The notes: generated from the letters alone by a model not told the origin. Positions 36,559 to 45,751 are shown, numbered from the stretch's first letter. The stretch is 64,000 nucleotides of DNA from Bog-756 sp963734395 (GCA_963734395.1 CAVTGY010000004.1:186001-250000), one strand, 5' to 3'. Made by a program: numbers and translations.

Positions 36559-37404
36559 CTACAGGCGGCGGCGATTTCCCAGCGTGACCCGTAGCCAGGT
36601 GGTCAGGATGACCCGGGCGTACTGCGCCCCGAACACCAGGTTGCTCCCCTTCTTGGACGTTCCCGACGCCCGGGGATGCCATACGGTGGGCAGTTCGGTG
36701 ATCCGCCAGCCGCGGCTCGCCGCGGTGATCACCACTTCGGCCGTCTGGTACTGGTCCTCGACCAGATGGGGCAGGATGTCCTCGATCAGCTCCGCCCGGA
36801 AGGCCCGGTACCCGCTGGAGGAGTCGGTCAGCCGTTGGGACACCATGGCGTTGAGGATCCACGCGTAGACCCGGACCCCGGTTTGCCGCAGCCGATCGGT
36901 GGTCCGGTCGCTTCCCAGCCGGCGTGACCCGATTACGAAATCGGCGGTGTCGTCGAGCAGCGGTTGCACCATGGTGCCCAGCTCGGTCGGATCGTTCTGG
37001 CCGTCGGCATCCAGGGTGACCACAAAGCGGGCTCCGTGGTCTACTGCCAATCGGTAGCCCAACCGCAGTGCGGCGCCGTGGCCCAGGTTCACCGGCAGGA
37101 CACAGGTCAGCACCCCGGCATCGAAGGCCACCTCCGCCGTCGTGTCGGTCCCCCCGTCCACCACCACCAGCGTCGATACCTCGAGGTCCCCGACGAAGGC
37201 GGGCATCGCCTTGAGGACGTCGCCGATGTTGCGTTCCTCCTCGTAGGCCGCGATCACCGCCACCACCGGGCCGAACCGGGCCCGCGGATAGCGGATCTCG
37301 AACTCGGACCGGGCGAAGTCCAATGCGAACGCGTGCAACGCGGCCGAGCGTTGGTGCTCATGCATGGCCGGATGGGTGATCCAGCGCCGCCGGCGGGGCG
37401 CCAT
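36559..37404 (-). CDS. Family 2 glycosyltransferase (dolichyl/polyprenyl-phosphate sugar synthase type)
   Basis: The 281-residue soluble enzyme has a GT-A fold: VVAVIAAYEEERNIGDVL, then VVDGGTDTTAEVAFDAG, the metal motif LDADGQNDP (DxD) and GYRAFRAELI. It is close to the synthases that load a sugar from a nucleotide donor onto polyprenyl phosphate, which feed GT-C enzymes such as those at 49.8, 57.3 and 61.4 kb. That link is inference. I start at ATG 37404, which overlaps the HD gene stop by one base (TGATG); the longer frame only adds Arg-rich shadow sequence. Confidence 0.86.
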   Translation of the reverse strand: MAPRRRRWITHPAMHEHQRSAALHAFALDFARSEFEIRYPRARFGPVVAVIAAYEEERNIGDVLKAMPAFVGDLEVSTLVVVDGGTDTTAEVAFDAGVLTCVLPVNLGHGAALRLGYRLAVDHGARFVVTLDADGQNDPTELGTMVQPLLDDTADFVIGSRRLGSDRTTDRLRQTGVRVYAWILNAMVSQRLTDSSSGYRAFRAELIEDILPHLVEDQYQTAEVVITAASRGWRITELPTVWHPRASGTSKKGSNLVFGAQYARVILTTWLRVTLGNRRRL

Positions 37405-37979
37405 CAGAAGATGTGCGGGTTGCCGAAAACGGCACGGACCTTCGGTTCGAAATGGGAGAGGGGCTCGGTGGGGTAGTCGGGATCGAAACTGTTCTGATCC
37501 CACTGGTCGGCGAAGGTCTCGGCCAGTTCGTACCAGGGTTCGTCCCGGTAGCGATCGCGCACGTCGGGGTCCATCTTGAAGTGGTGGTAGTAGTGCCGAC
37601 CCTGAAAATCCTGATGAGCGGCGATGACCGCGGTCACTTCCGGTCGCACGTAGGGACGGAGGATCTCGGCGGCGATCTTCGGATGGTTGGGGACGCCGAC
37701 CGCTTTGCCGATGTCGTGGCACAGCGAAGCCACCACCAGTTCGTCGTCGGCGCCGGCCCGCTCGGCCCGGGTCGCCGTCTGCAGGCTGTGGGTCAGCTGG
37801 TCGACGCCGAAACCCACCACCAGCTGGGACAGGGACTCGAGCATGGCCAGCACCCGGTCGGCCACCTGGCTCTGGTCCTGCATGGTCTCGGTACCGATCA
37901 CCATCCAGTCGTCATGGGTGGAGACGTCCATCCTGGTGAAGGTGGTTCTCGCCTGGGTCGGGCTGCTCATCGCTTCCAT
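37404..37979 (-). CDS. HD-domain metal-dependent hydrolase
   Basis: The 191-residue protein has a single HD domain: His in the helix of DQLTHSLQTATRAERAG, CHDIGK (the HD pair) and later IIAAHQDFQGRHYYHHF, with a YRDEPWYELAETFADQWDQ ending. The pattern resembles small HD oxygenases and hydrolases of the PhnZ/inositol oxygenase side of the superfamily, so it need not be a phosphohydrolase. ATG 37979 and ATG 37970 are both possible. It is coupled by a one-base overlap with the downstream glycosyltransferase. Confidence 0.78.
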   Translation of the reverse strand: MEAMSSPTQARTTFTRMDVSTHDDWMVIGTETMQDQSQVADRVLAMLESLSQLVVGFGVDQLTHSLQTATRAERAGADDELVVASLCHDIGKAVGVPNHPKIAAEILRPYVRPEVTAVIAAHQDFQGRHYYHHFKMDPDVRDRYRDEPWYELAETFADQWDQNSFDPDYPTEPLSHFEPKVRAVFGNPHIF

Positions 37980-38014
37980 TCTCGCATCAAATCACCTCCG
38001 GTGACATACCCGCC

Positions 38015-39106
38015 CTACCCGGCCAGGCGTTCCAGCACGTCGGAGGCGGCGCTCGAACGGTCGTCGGCCAGCACCCGGCTCGCCTGGACCTCCTCCGAGT
38101 CGAGGGTGGTGTCACCGGATGGGACGGGCACCCGGTTGAACAGCCCGAGCGCGGCGTCCAGACCCCGGAGCAATTCGCGCAGCTCGGGTGGCGGTGGAAA
38201 ATACTCCTCCTCCACGGTGACCGATGACCGTTGCACGCCGAGCGCCGGCGCCAGGCGGGCCACCACCGCATCGACCACCGCCTCGGGCGCCGACGCGCCG
38301 GCGGTGACACCCACCGTTCCGGACAGATCGTCGGGGAGCTCGGATGCGTCGTTGACCCGGATCACCCGAGGGCAGCCGAAGGCCACGGCCACCTTCTCCA
38401 GGGCGATGGTGTTGGAGGAGTTCTCCGATCCGATGACCACCACCGCATCCACCTTCCCCGACAGGGCCTTGAGCGCGGCCTGCCGGTTGGTGGTGGCAAA
38501 GCACAGATCACTGCGGTTGGGCATCCACAGATCGGGGAACCGCTCGCGGGCCCGGTCGACGATGCCCGACCACTCATCGTGACTCAGGGTGGTTTGGGCG
38601 AGCAGCGCCATCCGGGAAGGGCCGCCGTCCGGGTTGTCCGGATCCTCGATGGCATCCACGTCCTCGACCCGCTCGAGCAGCCGGACCGAGGTGGGCGCCA
38701 CGGCCATGGTGCCCACCGCCTCCTCGTGTCCATGATGACCCACGTAGAGGACGGTATAGCCCTTGTTGGCCCGCACCTTGAGCTCGTGATGCACCTTGGT
38801 GACGAGCGGACACACCGCATCGACCACCACCCGGTCACGAGTCCGGGCCGCCGCCACCACCGAGGGGGCCGAGCCGTGGGCGGAGAGCATCAGGGCGGCG
38901 CCGGCGGGAACCTCGTCGACATCGTCCACGAAGATCACGCCCTGCGCCCGGAACTGGTCGACCACGTGGCGGTTGTGAACGATCTCGTGGTAGCAGTAGA
39001 CCGGCGGCTCGAAGACCCTGATCATCCAGGCCAGAGCCTTGATCGCCTTCTCCACCCCGGCGCAGAACCCCCTCGGTTCGGCCAGGAGCACTCGCTCGAC
39101 GGGCAT
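38015..39106 (-). CDS. ispH: 4-hydroxy-3-methylbut-2-enyl diphosphate reductase
   Basis: Last step of the non-mevalonate isoprenoid pathway, forming IPP and DMAPP. Three cluster-binding cysteines are in place: GFCAGV near residue 15, VDAVCPLV near residue 100 and RSDLCFATTNRQ near residue 205. Substrate residues stand in EIVHNRHVV, LSAHGSAP and ENSSNT. A 363-residue chain is long for the family; the extra length is in the C-terminal acidic tail. It diverges from the radical-SAM gene with an 83-bp gap. Confidence 0.95.
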   Translation of the reverse strand: MPVERVLLAEPRGFCAGVEKAIKALAWMIRVFEPPVYCYHEIVHNRHVVDQFRAQGVIFVDDVDEVPAGAALMLSAHGSAPSVVAAARTRDRVVVDAVCPLVTKVHHELKVRANKGYTVLYVGHHGHEEAVGTMAVAPTSVRLLERVEDVDAIEDPDNPDGGPSRMALLAQTTLSHDEWSGIVDRARERFPDLWMPNRSDLCFATTNRQAALKALSGKVDAVVVIGSENSSNTIALEKVAVAFGCPRVIRVNDASELPDDLSGTVGVTAGASAPEAVVDAVVARLAPALGVQRSSVTVEEEYFPPPPELRELLRGLDAALGLFNRVPVPSGDTTLDSEEVQASRVLADDRSSAASDVLERLAG

Positions 39107-39189
39107 GGCTCCAGGGTATCGGGGGATCGGCCCCGAACCGAGCCGGCGGCGAAGCCGGAGGTCCAGATCAAGCGGGTAGCCTGGGTGTC

Positions 39190-40653
39190 ATGTCGGCGCC
39201 CAGGGTGACGACGGCACCCAAGGTTGTTGCCGTCACCGAATCGTCTCCGGCAGATCTGTCGGGCCTGCGCCCGGGAGACGAGTTGCTGCTGCTCAACGGA
39301 CGGTCGCCCCGTGACGTCATCGAGTACAGCCTGCTGGTCGATGAGCCCCACCTCGAGCTGGTGGTCCGACGTCGGGGCGCGGCAGAACCGCTCACCCTGT
39401 TGGTGGCCAAGGAGGAGGGGGAGCCGTTGGGCGCTGAGGTCAGCTCCGCCGTATTCGATCGGGTCCGCACCTGCGACAATCACTGTGAGTTCTGTTTCAT
39501 CCATCAGCTGCCCAAGGGAATGCGGCGTAGCCTTTCGCTCAAGGACGACGACTATCGGCTCTCCTTCCTCTACGGCAACTTCACCACGCTGACCCGATTC
39601 ACCGAAATGGACCTGGAGCGGGTGCTGACCGAGCGCCTCAGCCCACTGTTCGTGTCCATCCATGCGACCGATCCCGAGCTCCGGTCCGAGTTGTTGCGCA
39701 ACCGGCGGGGGGCGGTCAGCCTGCGGTGGCTGCAGGCCCTGCTCGAAGGCGGCATCGAAGTGCACGGACAAGTCGTGGTGTGTCCCGGCAAGAACGACGG
39801 CGTTGTGCTGGCCGACACCCTCGCCGGCGTGCTCGATCGCTACCCGCGCCTGGCCACGGTGGCCTGCGTTCCCCTGGGGGTCAGCCGGTTCTCTCACGAG
39901 CCTGCCATGCGACCGCACACCCGTGGCGAGGCCGCGGCTGTGTGCGACCTGGTGGAGGAGTGGCAGGAGACGTTTCTGGAGGCCATCGGGCGGCGGATGG
40001 TGTTCGCCGCCGACGAGTACTACCTGATGGCCGAACGACCCTTTCCTGCCGCGGCCGCCTACGAGGGCTTCCCCCAGCACGAGAACGGATTGGGGATGGC
40101 CCGGGCCTTCGAAGCCGCCTTCGGCGGCGATCACCGGGCTGCGCTGGGAGTTAGACCGGGGTTCTTCGCCGCGGTGGATGGCGCGCCGGCGGCGGGGTAT
40201 CGGGCGCCACGATCGGCACCCACCCCGCCACCGGGCGGAGGAGCGCCGGTTGCCATCCTCACCGGCGAATACGGAGCACGGGTGCTCGGCCCCCTGGTTG
40301 GGGCGCTGCAACGGGACGACATCCGGCTGGTGCCGGTGGTCAACCACTTCTTCGGCGGCAACATCGGGGTGTCGGGTCTGATGACCGGCACCGATCTCGC
40401 CGACGTGCTCGGGAACCAACCCGAGGGACACCGCTACCTGCTGCCCGATGCATGCCTGTCGGAGGGCCGGTTCCTCGACGACCTGACCCTGGCCGATCTC
40501 CCGCGCCCGGTGGAGGTGGTGTCCACGGACGGGCTCTCGCTCCGCCGGGCGCTGGAGAGCAGCGGGATGGCCGCTGCCGTCGGGCCGTCATCGACCGTGG
40601 CCGACCCTCGGGCCCCGGTGCGGGTCACCGTCACCGGAGGGGCTCGCCGATGA
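39190..40653 (+). CDS. DUF512-family radical-SAM-like iron-sulfur protein
   Basis: The 487-residue protein begins with a PDZ-like domain (VVAVTESSPADLSGLRPGDELLLLNG), followed by a radical-SAM-like barrel with CDNHCEFC (Cx3Cx2C) near residue 95 and RLSFLYGNFTTLT, and a C-terminal DUF512 domain with GEYGARVLGPLVG and LLPDACLSE. The function of the family is unknown, although it is well kept in cyanobacteria, firmicutes and actinobacteria. Its stop overlaps the der start (ATGA), a linkage that suggests a ribosome or RNA-related role (inference). Confidence 0.88.
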   Translation: MSAPRVTTAPKVVAVTESSPADLSGLRPGDELLLLNGRSPRDVIEYSLLVDEPHLELVVRRRGAAEPLTLLVAKEEGEPLGAEVSSAVFDRVRTCDNHCEFCFIHQLPKGMRRSLSLKDDDYRLSFLYGNFTTLTRFTEMDLERVLTERLSPLFVSIHATDPELRSELLRNRRGAVSLRWLQALLEGGIEVHGQVVVCPGKNDGVVLADTLAGVLDRYPRLATVACVPLGVSRFSHEPAMRPHTRGEAAAVCDLVEEWQETFLEAIGRRMVFAADEYYLMAERPFPAAAAYEGFPQHENGLGMARAFEAAFGGDHRAALGVRPGFFAAVDGAPAAGYRAPRSAPTPPPGGGAPVAILTGEYGARVLGPLVGALQRDDIRLVPVVNHFFGGNIGVSGLMTGTDLADVLGNQPEGHRYLLPDACLSEGRFLDDLTLADLPRPVEVVSTDGLSLRRALESSGMAAAVGPSSTVADPRAPVRVTVTGGARR

Positions 40654-42026
40654 CCCCGGCCACCGTGGATGCCGAGACGAGGACGGGGGAACGACCGCTG
40701 GTGGTCATCGCCGGCCGGCCCAACGTCGGCAAATCGACCCTGGTCAACCGCATCGTGGGTAGGCGCGCCGCCGTCGTCGAGGAACGTCCGGGGGTTACCC
40801 GCGATCGCAAGGAACTCGACGCCGAATGGTGCGGACACTCCTTCATCGTCGTCGACACCGGGGGCTGGCTGTCCGCCGGCGATCCGCTGGATGCCCAGGT
40901 GAGCGCGCAAGCCGAACGGGCTATCGCCGAGGCGGACGTGGTGCTGTTGGTGGTCGATGTCACGGTGGGAGTGATCGACGAGGATCTGGCGGTCGCCCGA
41001 GTACTCAAGCGCTCGGGCAGACCGGTGCGAGTGGTGGTCAACAAAGTGGACTCGTCCCAGCGCGAGTCGGACGCCTGGGACGCCATGGCTCTCGGGCTCG
41101 GGGAGCCCTGGCCGATCAGCGCGCTGCACGGTCGGGGGACGGGAGACCTGCTCGACGATGTGGTCCGGCTCCTTCCGGCTCCGGAGGCGGAGGCCGAGGC
41201 GCCGGGGGGTGCACCGACGTCGCCGGAGGCAGGCACCATGCCCCGGGTGGCCCTGGTCGGACGACCCAACGTCGGGAAGTCGACCCTGTTCAACCGGTTG
41301 GTCGGTGACCATCGGTCGGTCACCCACGACGCGCCGGGCACCACTCGCGACGCGGTGGACACGGTGGTGGAGACCCCGGACGGAACGATCTGCTTCGTCG
41401 ACACCGCCGGAATGCGCCGAAAGAGCCGGACCGAGCGGGGGACCGAGTACTTTTCGGTGGTCCGGGCCCTCGAGGCTCTGGATGGTGCGGACATCGCCCT
41501 GCTGATCATCGATGCCACCGCCGGAGTGACCCATCAGGACCAACGTCTGGCCGAGCGAATCGGCGCCTCCGGCTGTCCGACGGTGGTGGTGCTCAACAAA
41601 TGGGAACTGGTTGCCGTCGAAGACCGGACGGACATCCTGATCGACATCGGCGACCGGCTGGCATTCCTGGGTGAGGCGCCTGTACTCAAGGTCAGCGCAC
41701 TCACCGGTTTGGGGGTCCACCAAATTCTTCCGGCGGTGGCTGCGGCCGAGGAGGCATACCATCCGCGGATCCCCACCGGTGAGCTCAACCGCGCCATCGG
41801 ATCGATTCAGGCCGCGCATCCTCCGGTGGGCGCGAGGATCCAGTATGCGGTGCAGGGGGCCAGCGACCCGCCGACGTTCACCCTGTTCACCAACGGCCGG
41901 CTCCAGCCCACCTATCTCCGGTATGTGGAACGTGGGTTACGGGAACGTTTCGAATTGGGCCCGACGCCGATCAAGCTGCGGGTGAGGGCCAAGGGTGCCA
42001 ACGGGAACGGAGGCCGCCGCCGGTGA
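40650..42026 (+). CDS. der: Ribosome-assembly GTPase Der (EngA)
   Basis: Der has two GTPase domains in tandem and acts in 50S subunit assembly. Both P-loops read GRPNVGKST (near residues 24 and 205), with DTGGW and DTAGM switch-II motifs and NKVD and NKWE for guanine. A KH-like domain follows. The basic tail (KANGNGGRRR-like) is normal. ATG 40650 overlaps the stop of the DUF512 gene; the longer frame is a shadow of that gene. 458 residues is normal for the family. Confidence 0.95.
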   Translation: MTPATVDAETRTGERPLVVIAGRPNVGKSTLVNRIVGRRAAVVEERPGVTRDRKELDAEWCGHSFIVVDTGGWLSAGDPLDAQVSAQAERAIAEADVVLLVVDVTVGVIDEDLAVARVLKRSGRPVRVVVNKVDSSQRESDAWDAMALGLGEPWPISALHGRGTGDLLDDVVRLLPAPEAEAEAPGGAPTSPEAGTMPRVALVGRPNVGKSTLFNRLVGDHRSVTHDAPGTTRDAVDTVVETPDGTICFVDTAGMRRKSRTERGTEYFSVVRALEALDGADIALLIIDATAGVTHQDQRLAERIGASGCPTVVVLNKWELVAVEDRTDILIDIGDRLAFLGEAPVLKVSALTGLGVHQILPAVAAAEEAYHPRIPTGELNRAIGSIQAAHPPVGARIQYAVQGASDPPTFTLFTNGRLQPTYLRYVERGLRERFELGPTPIKLRVRAKGANGNGGRRR

Positions 42027-42076
42027 AACGGTCGGGAGGCGGGCCGGAATCGTCGGCACCGCGGGGTGGCTGAGCC

Positions 42077-42274
42077 GTGCCCTGGTGTGATCAGTGCGAC
42101 GAACGCCTCGAATCCGACCAGGTCACCGAGGAGGGGAACTGCCCGATCTGTGGCACCAAACCTCTCGAGCATCGGCCGTCCCCCTGGTATTTCAAATTCA
42201 TGTTGGTGGCCAGTGTCATCTACCTCGGGTATCGGGCCTTTCAGGGCGTCACCTGGGTGGCCCACCACATTTGA
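42077..42274 (+). CDS. Small zinc-ribbon membrane protein
   Basis: The 65-residue protein starts at GTG 42077 and has two CxxC knuckles, CDQC and CPIC, forming a zinc ribbon, then one hydrophobic helix (KFMLVASVIYLGYRAF). I know of no function. The design, ribbon plus single helix, is seen as a small gene near der in related actinobacteria as far as I recall, but this cannot be checked here. It follows der after 50 bp in the same direction. Confidence 0.7.
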   Translation: MPWCDQCDERLESDQVTEEGNCPICGTKPLEHRPSPWYFKFMLVASVIYLGYRAFQGVTWVAHHI

Positions 42275-42425
42275 GTGCCGCCCGGCGGTCGATCACCGAG
42301 CGTGACGCCCCCCCGGACGTAGGGTGCCGGACGCAAGCTGCGGAACGGCGCCGACCGCCCCCTGTGCTAGCAATGGTGCCGCCTCGTGTGACATGGAGGT
42401 GACAATTCGACCGTGGGGGGAAACC

Positions 42426-43400
42426 GTGCACAGACATTCGACCGTGACCAAGCTGGTCACACTGTTGGGCACGGCGACGCTCGCCACCGTCGGACTGGCG
42501 GCCACAACTGGCGTCACCCAAGCCGCCGCCATGGCCAAGAAGGCCCCTGAGCCCTACTACCTCTCGCTGGGCGATTCCTACTCGGTGGGTTACCAGACCC
42601 CCGCCCTGGTGGACGGCCCCGGCTACACCGACAAGGTGGCCAAGAAGGAGCACATGCAGCTCGAGAACTTCGGCTGCGGTGGCGCCACCACGACATCCCT
42701 CTTGAGCACCGTGGGCTGCAGCAGCTCCCAGCAAGAAGTGACCCACGAGGTCCTCTACCCGACCACGACCCAGGAGACGGCGGCGCTGGACTTCATTGCC
42801 GCACACCCGGGTCAGGTCGGCTTGATCACCGTCTCGATCGGCGGCAATGACGTGACAGCGTGTGCATTCCAATCCAACCCCATTACCTGCGTTCTGGCGG
42901 CTTCGACCACCATCACCACAAACGTCGACAAGCTGGTCTCTGACCTCAACGCCGCGCTGACCACGTATGGGGACACGGCGAGGCTGGTGGGGCTTACCTA
43001 TCCTGACGTCATCCTGGGCGACGACGTCTTCCCGGTGGGAGCGACCAACCCGGTCCTGGCTGCTGAGTCCGTCTTGGCCTTCGACAGCATCATCAATCCC
43101 GACCTCAAGACTGCCTACACGTCGGTTCCCTTCGGTTCGTTCGTCGACGTGACCGATGCGCCCTACGTCAAGGGCTCCATCGCCGCCACCACCGGGGACG
43201 ACACCGGGACCTGGAGCACGACCACCGGCGCCTACACCGGCCCGACCACCAAGTTCAATCCGTTCGGCAAGACCGTGCCGGAATCGGTGGCCGAGGTGTG
43301 CAAGCTGACCTACTACTGCTCGATCCTCGGCGACATCCACCCCACCACCAAGGGCTACTCGTTCATCACCTCGCTCATCCTGGCCGATCCCGGCATCTGA
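42426..43400 (+). CDS. Secreted SGNH/GDSL-family hydrolase
   Basis: The 324-residue protein has a signal peptide (VTLLGTATLATVGLAATTG, cleavage near TQAAA) and the SGNH blocks: LSLGDSYSVGY with the nucleophile Ser, GCGGATT (Gly), SIGGNDVT (Asn) and DIHPTTKGY with Asp and His. Such enzymes are lipases or esterases outside the cell. GTG 42426 has a strong GGGGGG ribosome site and gives a clean signal peptide; ATG 42393 would add 11 residues. A hairpin follows the stop. Confidence 0.88.
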   Translation: MHRHSTVTKLVTLLGTATLATVGLAATTGVTQAAAMAKKAPEPYYLSLGDSYSVGYQTPALVDGPGYTDKVAKKEHMQLENFGCGGATTTSLLSTVGCSSSQQEVTHEVLYPTTTQETAALDFIAAHPGQVGLITVSIGGNDVTACAFQSNPITCVLAASTTITTNVDKLVSDLNAALTTYGDTARLVGLTYPDVILGDDVFPVGATNPVLAAESVLAFDSIINPDLKTAYTSVPFGSFVDVTDAPYVKGSIAATTGDDTGTWSTTTGAYTGPTTKFNPFGKTVPESVAEVCKLTYYCSILGDIHPTTKGYSFITSLILADPGI

Positions 43401-43450
43401 GCACCCCGCAGTCCCACCTCCACCTGCCAAACCGACCTCAGACCTCGCAC

Positions 43451-43484
43451 GGAACCGGTGTGGGAAGGCCTGACCGCCGGTTCC
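43451..43484 (+). terminator. Candidate hairpin terminator after the SGNH gene
   Basis: An 8-bp perfect stem (GGAACCGG at 43451-43458 with CCGGTTCC at 43477-43484) encloses an 18-base loop, 50 bp after the stop. There is no T tract, as is usual for actinobacterial hairpins. Confidence 0.45.
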
Positions 43485-43598
43485 TGTCCCAGGGTCGTGG
43501 ACGGTGGGATCAGGTGGAAAACTCCGCGTCGGCTACCATGACCATCCCCATCCAGATCCATCCTGCTGCCACTTGGCTCAGGGAAGTGAGGAACAAGC

Positions 43599-43618
43599 GG
43601 GGCTGACTGGACAGCCCC
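43599..43618 (+). terminator. Short GC hairpin just upstream of tRNA-Pro
   Basis: GGGGCTG (43599-43605) pairs perfectly with CAGCCCC (43612-43618) around a 6-base loop. It may be a second terminator for the SGNH unit or part of the tRNA leader. No T tract follows. Confidence 0.35.
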
Positions 43619-43635
43619 AGAATGGACATGAGTAA

Positions 43636-43710
43636 CGGGCTGTGGCGCAGCTTGGTTAGCGCGCTTGACTGGGGGTCAAGAGGTCCCGGGTTCAAATCCC
43701 GGCAGCCCGA
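43636..43710 (+). tRNA. tRNA-Pro(GGG)
   Basis: A full cloverleaf can be drawn: acceptor CGGGCTG (43636-43642) pairs with CAGCCCG (43703-43709), discriminator A at 43710, and an encoded CCA at 43711-43713. The D arm contains GGTTAG, the anticodon arm CTTGA-CTGGGGG-TCAAG gives anticodon GGG, and the T arm has GGTTCAAATCC. The tyrosine integrase remnant starts 73 bp downstream and points at it, the typical layout for a tRNA used as an attachment site. Confidence 0.95.
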
Positions 43711-43785
43711 CCACTGCGACGCAGGTCAGACCCCCTGCGATTCCACGACAATCGGTGAACACGAAGCACCGCGGGCACCGATTGG

Positions 43786-44950
43786 TCACATTGCGTTTGA
43801 GGCGAGGGCCGCGGCGACCCTCTCGGCAGAGTCCTTCGCTAGGTCGGAAGTGACGTGACTGTACACATCTGCGGTAATTCCCAGCGAGGAGTGCCCAAGG
43901 TTCTCGGACACGACCTTCATGGGCACGCCGGCCGTGAGGGCCATCGACGCCGCAGAGTGTCGGAGGTCATGCAAGTGGATCCTCGGCAGCTTCGCTGCCT
44001 CGGCAAGGGTGTGAAACCGCTTGCTCGTCCACTCCGGACGCAAAGCTACGCCGTCCTTCCGGGCGAAGACAAGATCGGTGTCGACGTAGCCGGCCCCCAA
44101 GGCGAGCTTCTCGGCGCCTTGGTGGGCCTGGTGACTCCGGAGCAGTCGAAGGGTCGTGGCATCGATGGCCACCGTGCGAAACCCGCTCGACGATTTCGGA
44201 GGGCCCCACGACAGGTGACCATTCACGACACAGAGGGATCGTTCGAATGCGGACGGTGCTGGCGTCGAAGTCGACCACCGCCCAGGTCAGGGCCAGACCC
44301 TCACCCTTTCGGAGTCCGATGACCGCATAGAGCCGCCACACGCGCGGCAAGGCGGTCACCCTGAACGTTAGCCAGGAACCCAGCGAGCTGCTTTCCGTCG
44401 TAGATGGGTCGGGGTCGGTGTGCGCTCTGGTGGGATCTGCTTCCTGGCGACAGACATTGGAGAACACGAGCCGGCGCTTCTCCGCTGTGCTGAGGGCTGA
44501 CGAGAGGGCCGCTGACACTCGGTGGCGGGTTGGCAATCCGCGCCCCTCACCCTCCATCTTCGCCAGTAGCGCATCGACGTGCTTGGCCCGCAGGTCGGAA
44601 AGCCGCACATGCCCGAGCACCGGTTCGAGATAGTTGTCGACGTAGATCCGGTACTGCGCGAGCGTCGACTTCTGGCGCCCGGCCGCGGCCTTCACTTTGA
44701 GCCAGTCCTCGGTGTTACTCGGCCACAGTGGGAGACCCACCGACGGGCTCTCCGTGGGCCAGGCGGCGCTGTACGTCTGCCAGCGCCTCCCGGGCCGCCG
44801 TCTTATTGGGGAAGCCTCCTTTGCGGAGGCTGGCGGCGCTTGCCGTGAATTTGCCTCCGGGGCGTCAACCCTGTAGGACCAACGGCAGCTACAACGTTCG
44901 GATCCCGAACATCCCCGCCCGTGGCGTTGTTCCACGATTCCATTTCTCAT
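43786..44950 (-). pseudogene. Tyrosine integrase of the tRNA-Pro island, multiply frameshifted
   Basis: Joining frames gives a phage-type integrase of normal length: an N-terminal Cys-containing arm (GIVEQRHGRGC), a SAM-like core (TEDWLKVKAAAGRQKSTLAQYRIYVDNYL), then catalytic residues including Arg in VIGLRKGEG, HDLRHSAASMA (HxxR), LGHSSLGITADVYSHV with the nucleophile Tyr. At least four frame changes are needed, near 44830, 44720, 44390 and 44240. No in-frame stop replaces family residues, so the damage is almost all indels. It faces the tRNA-Pro. If the indels are real, the island can no longer move by its own integrase. Confidence 0.75.
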
Positions 44951-44974
44951 GCCTGATCTCCTCCTTGAGGCTCC

Positions 44975-45667
44975 TCAGTTCGATCGATTTCGCCGGCCCG
45001 ACCAGGACGGGGCGGCCTCTCCGAGTAGGCCCTCTTTCCGTGCTTGTGAGACAAGCCGGGCAGCGTGGCCTCGCGAATAGAGAAGCGTGTCCGCGACGTA
45101 TTGCGTTGGGGCCGCGGCGACCCATGGGTCTGCACTATCCAACGCCGCCCGATAAGTCTCAGCCACCACCGGCAAGGTGTCCGATGGTGGACGTCGGCGC
45201 CGATGGCCATCCTCGAGTTCCTCCCACATTCCGGGTCCGGTCGAGTGCCATTCAGTGAATGGCAAGTTGGCAATCCCCGAGTCGGCATAGATCGGATCTG
45301 TGAACCTCTTACCAGTGACTCGCCGCGCGACGACGGCGCCGCCACCCCAGGCACCCAGCTGCTTCCGGATAGCGGCCATGCAGGCGTCCACCTTCACTGC
45401 CCGCAAGGAAGTCGACGTGATGACGTCTCCGCCGTGCCGAGTCGAGAGCTTCATTGCGACGGGCACCATTCGCTTTTGCTGTGCTTCAACCGTCAGAGTC
45501 ACGACATAGGGCTGATCCGGATCGTCCACATCAGCCGTGAACCGCCTCAACAGCCAAAGTCCACCACCGAGTGGGCCGCCGCCCTCTCCGGGCTTCCACC
45601 TGCCTCCCGGCTCGGGCCTGAGGATGTGCACCTGGGCCCGCTGCGAAGGAGCTGGGGGCCGGGCCAT
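44975..45667 (-). CDS. Hypothetical island protein with possible helix-turn-helix C-terminus
   Basis: The 230-residue protein has a beta-rich N-terminal half (ADVDDPDQPYVVTLTVEAQQKRM ... LRAVKVDACMAAIRKQLG) and a helical C-terminal part (VVAETYRAAL ... TQYVADTLLYSRGHAARLVSQARKEGLLG) that looks like a helix-turn-helix found in similar proteins beside integrases in actinobacterial elements, as I recall them. The molecular role is unknown to me. It shares a divergent promoter region with the Xre gene; a TTGACA on its strand (45698-45703) lies about 30 bp upstream of the ATG and borders an operator half-site. Confidence 0.65.
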   Translation of the reverse strand: MARPPAPSQRAQVHILRPEPGGRWKPGEGGGPLGGGLWLLRRFTADVDDPDQPYVVTLTVEAQQKRMVPVAMKLSTRHGGDVITSTSLRAVKVDACMAAIRKQLGAWGGGAVVARRVTGKRFTDPIYADSGIANLPFTEWHSTGPGMWEELEDGHRRRRPPSDTLPVVAETYRAALDSADPWVAAAPTQYVADTLLYSRGHAARLVSQARKEGLLGEAAPSWSGRRNRSN

Positions 45668-45697
45668 TGCCAGACTGTGTCATAACTGAGGCACATC

Positions 45698-45703
45698 TGT
45701 CAA
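45698..45703 (-). promoter_or_regulatory. -35-like TTGACA for the divergent island gene
   Basis: TTGACA reads on the minus strand. A weak TATGAC lies 13 bp downstream of it, closer than the usual 17 bp, so the -10 element is unclear. The start codon at 45667 is near, which would make the transcript almost leaderless. Confidence 0.35.
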
Positions 45704-45704
45704 C

Positions 45705-45751
45705 ACTGACGCATAAGGACACCAAGGATGCGTCTAGCCAAATGCGTCAGT
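45705..45751. promoter_or_regulatory. Xre operator region, inverted repeat with three half-sites
   Basis: ACTGACGCAT (45705-45714) and its exact reverse complement ATGCGTCAGT (45742-45751) are 27 bp apart, and a third copy of ATGCGTC sits between them at 45728-45734. They lie between the divergent gene and the Xre start, the position expected for a repressor switch. A further small inverted repeat ATGTA/TACAT (45764-45779) overlaps the start region of the Xre gene. Confidence 0.6.
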
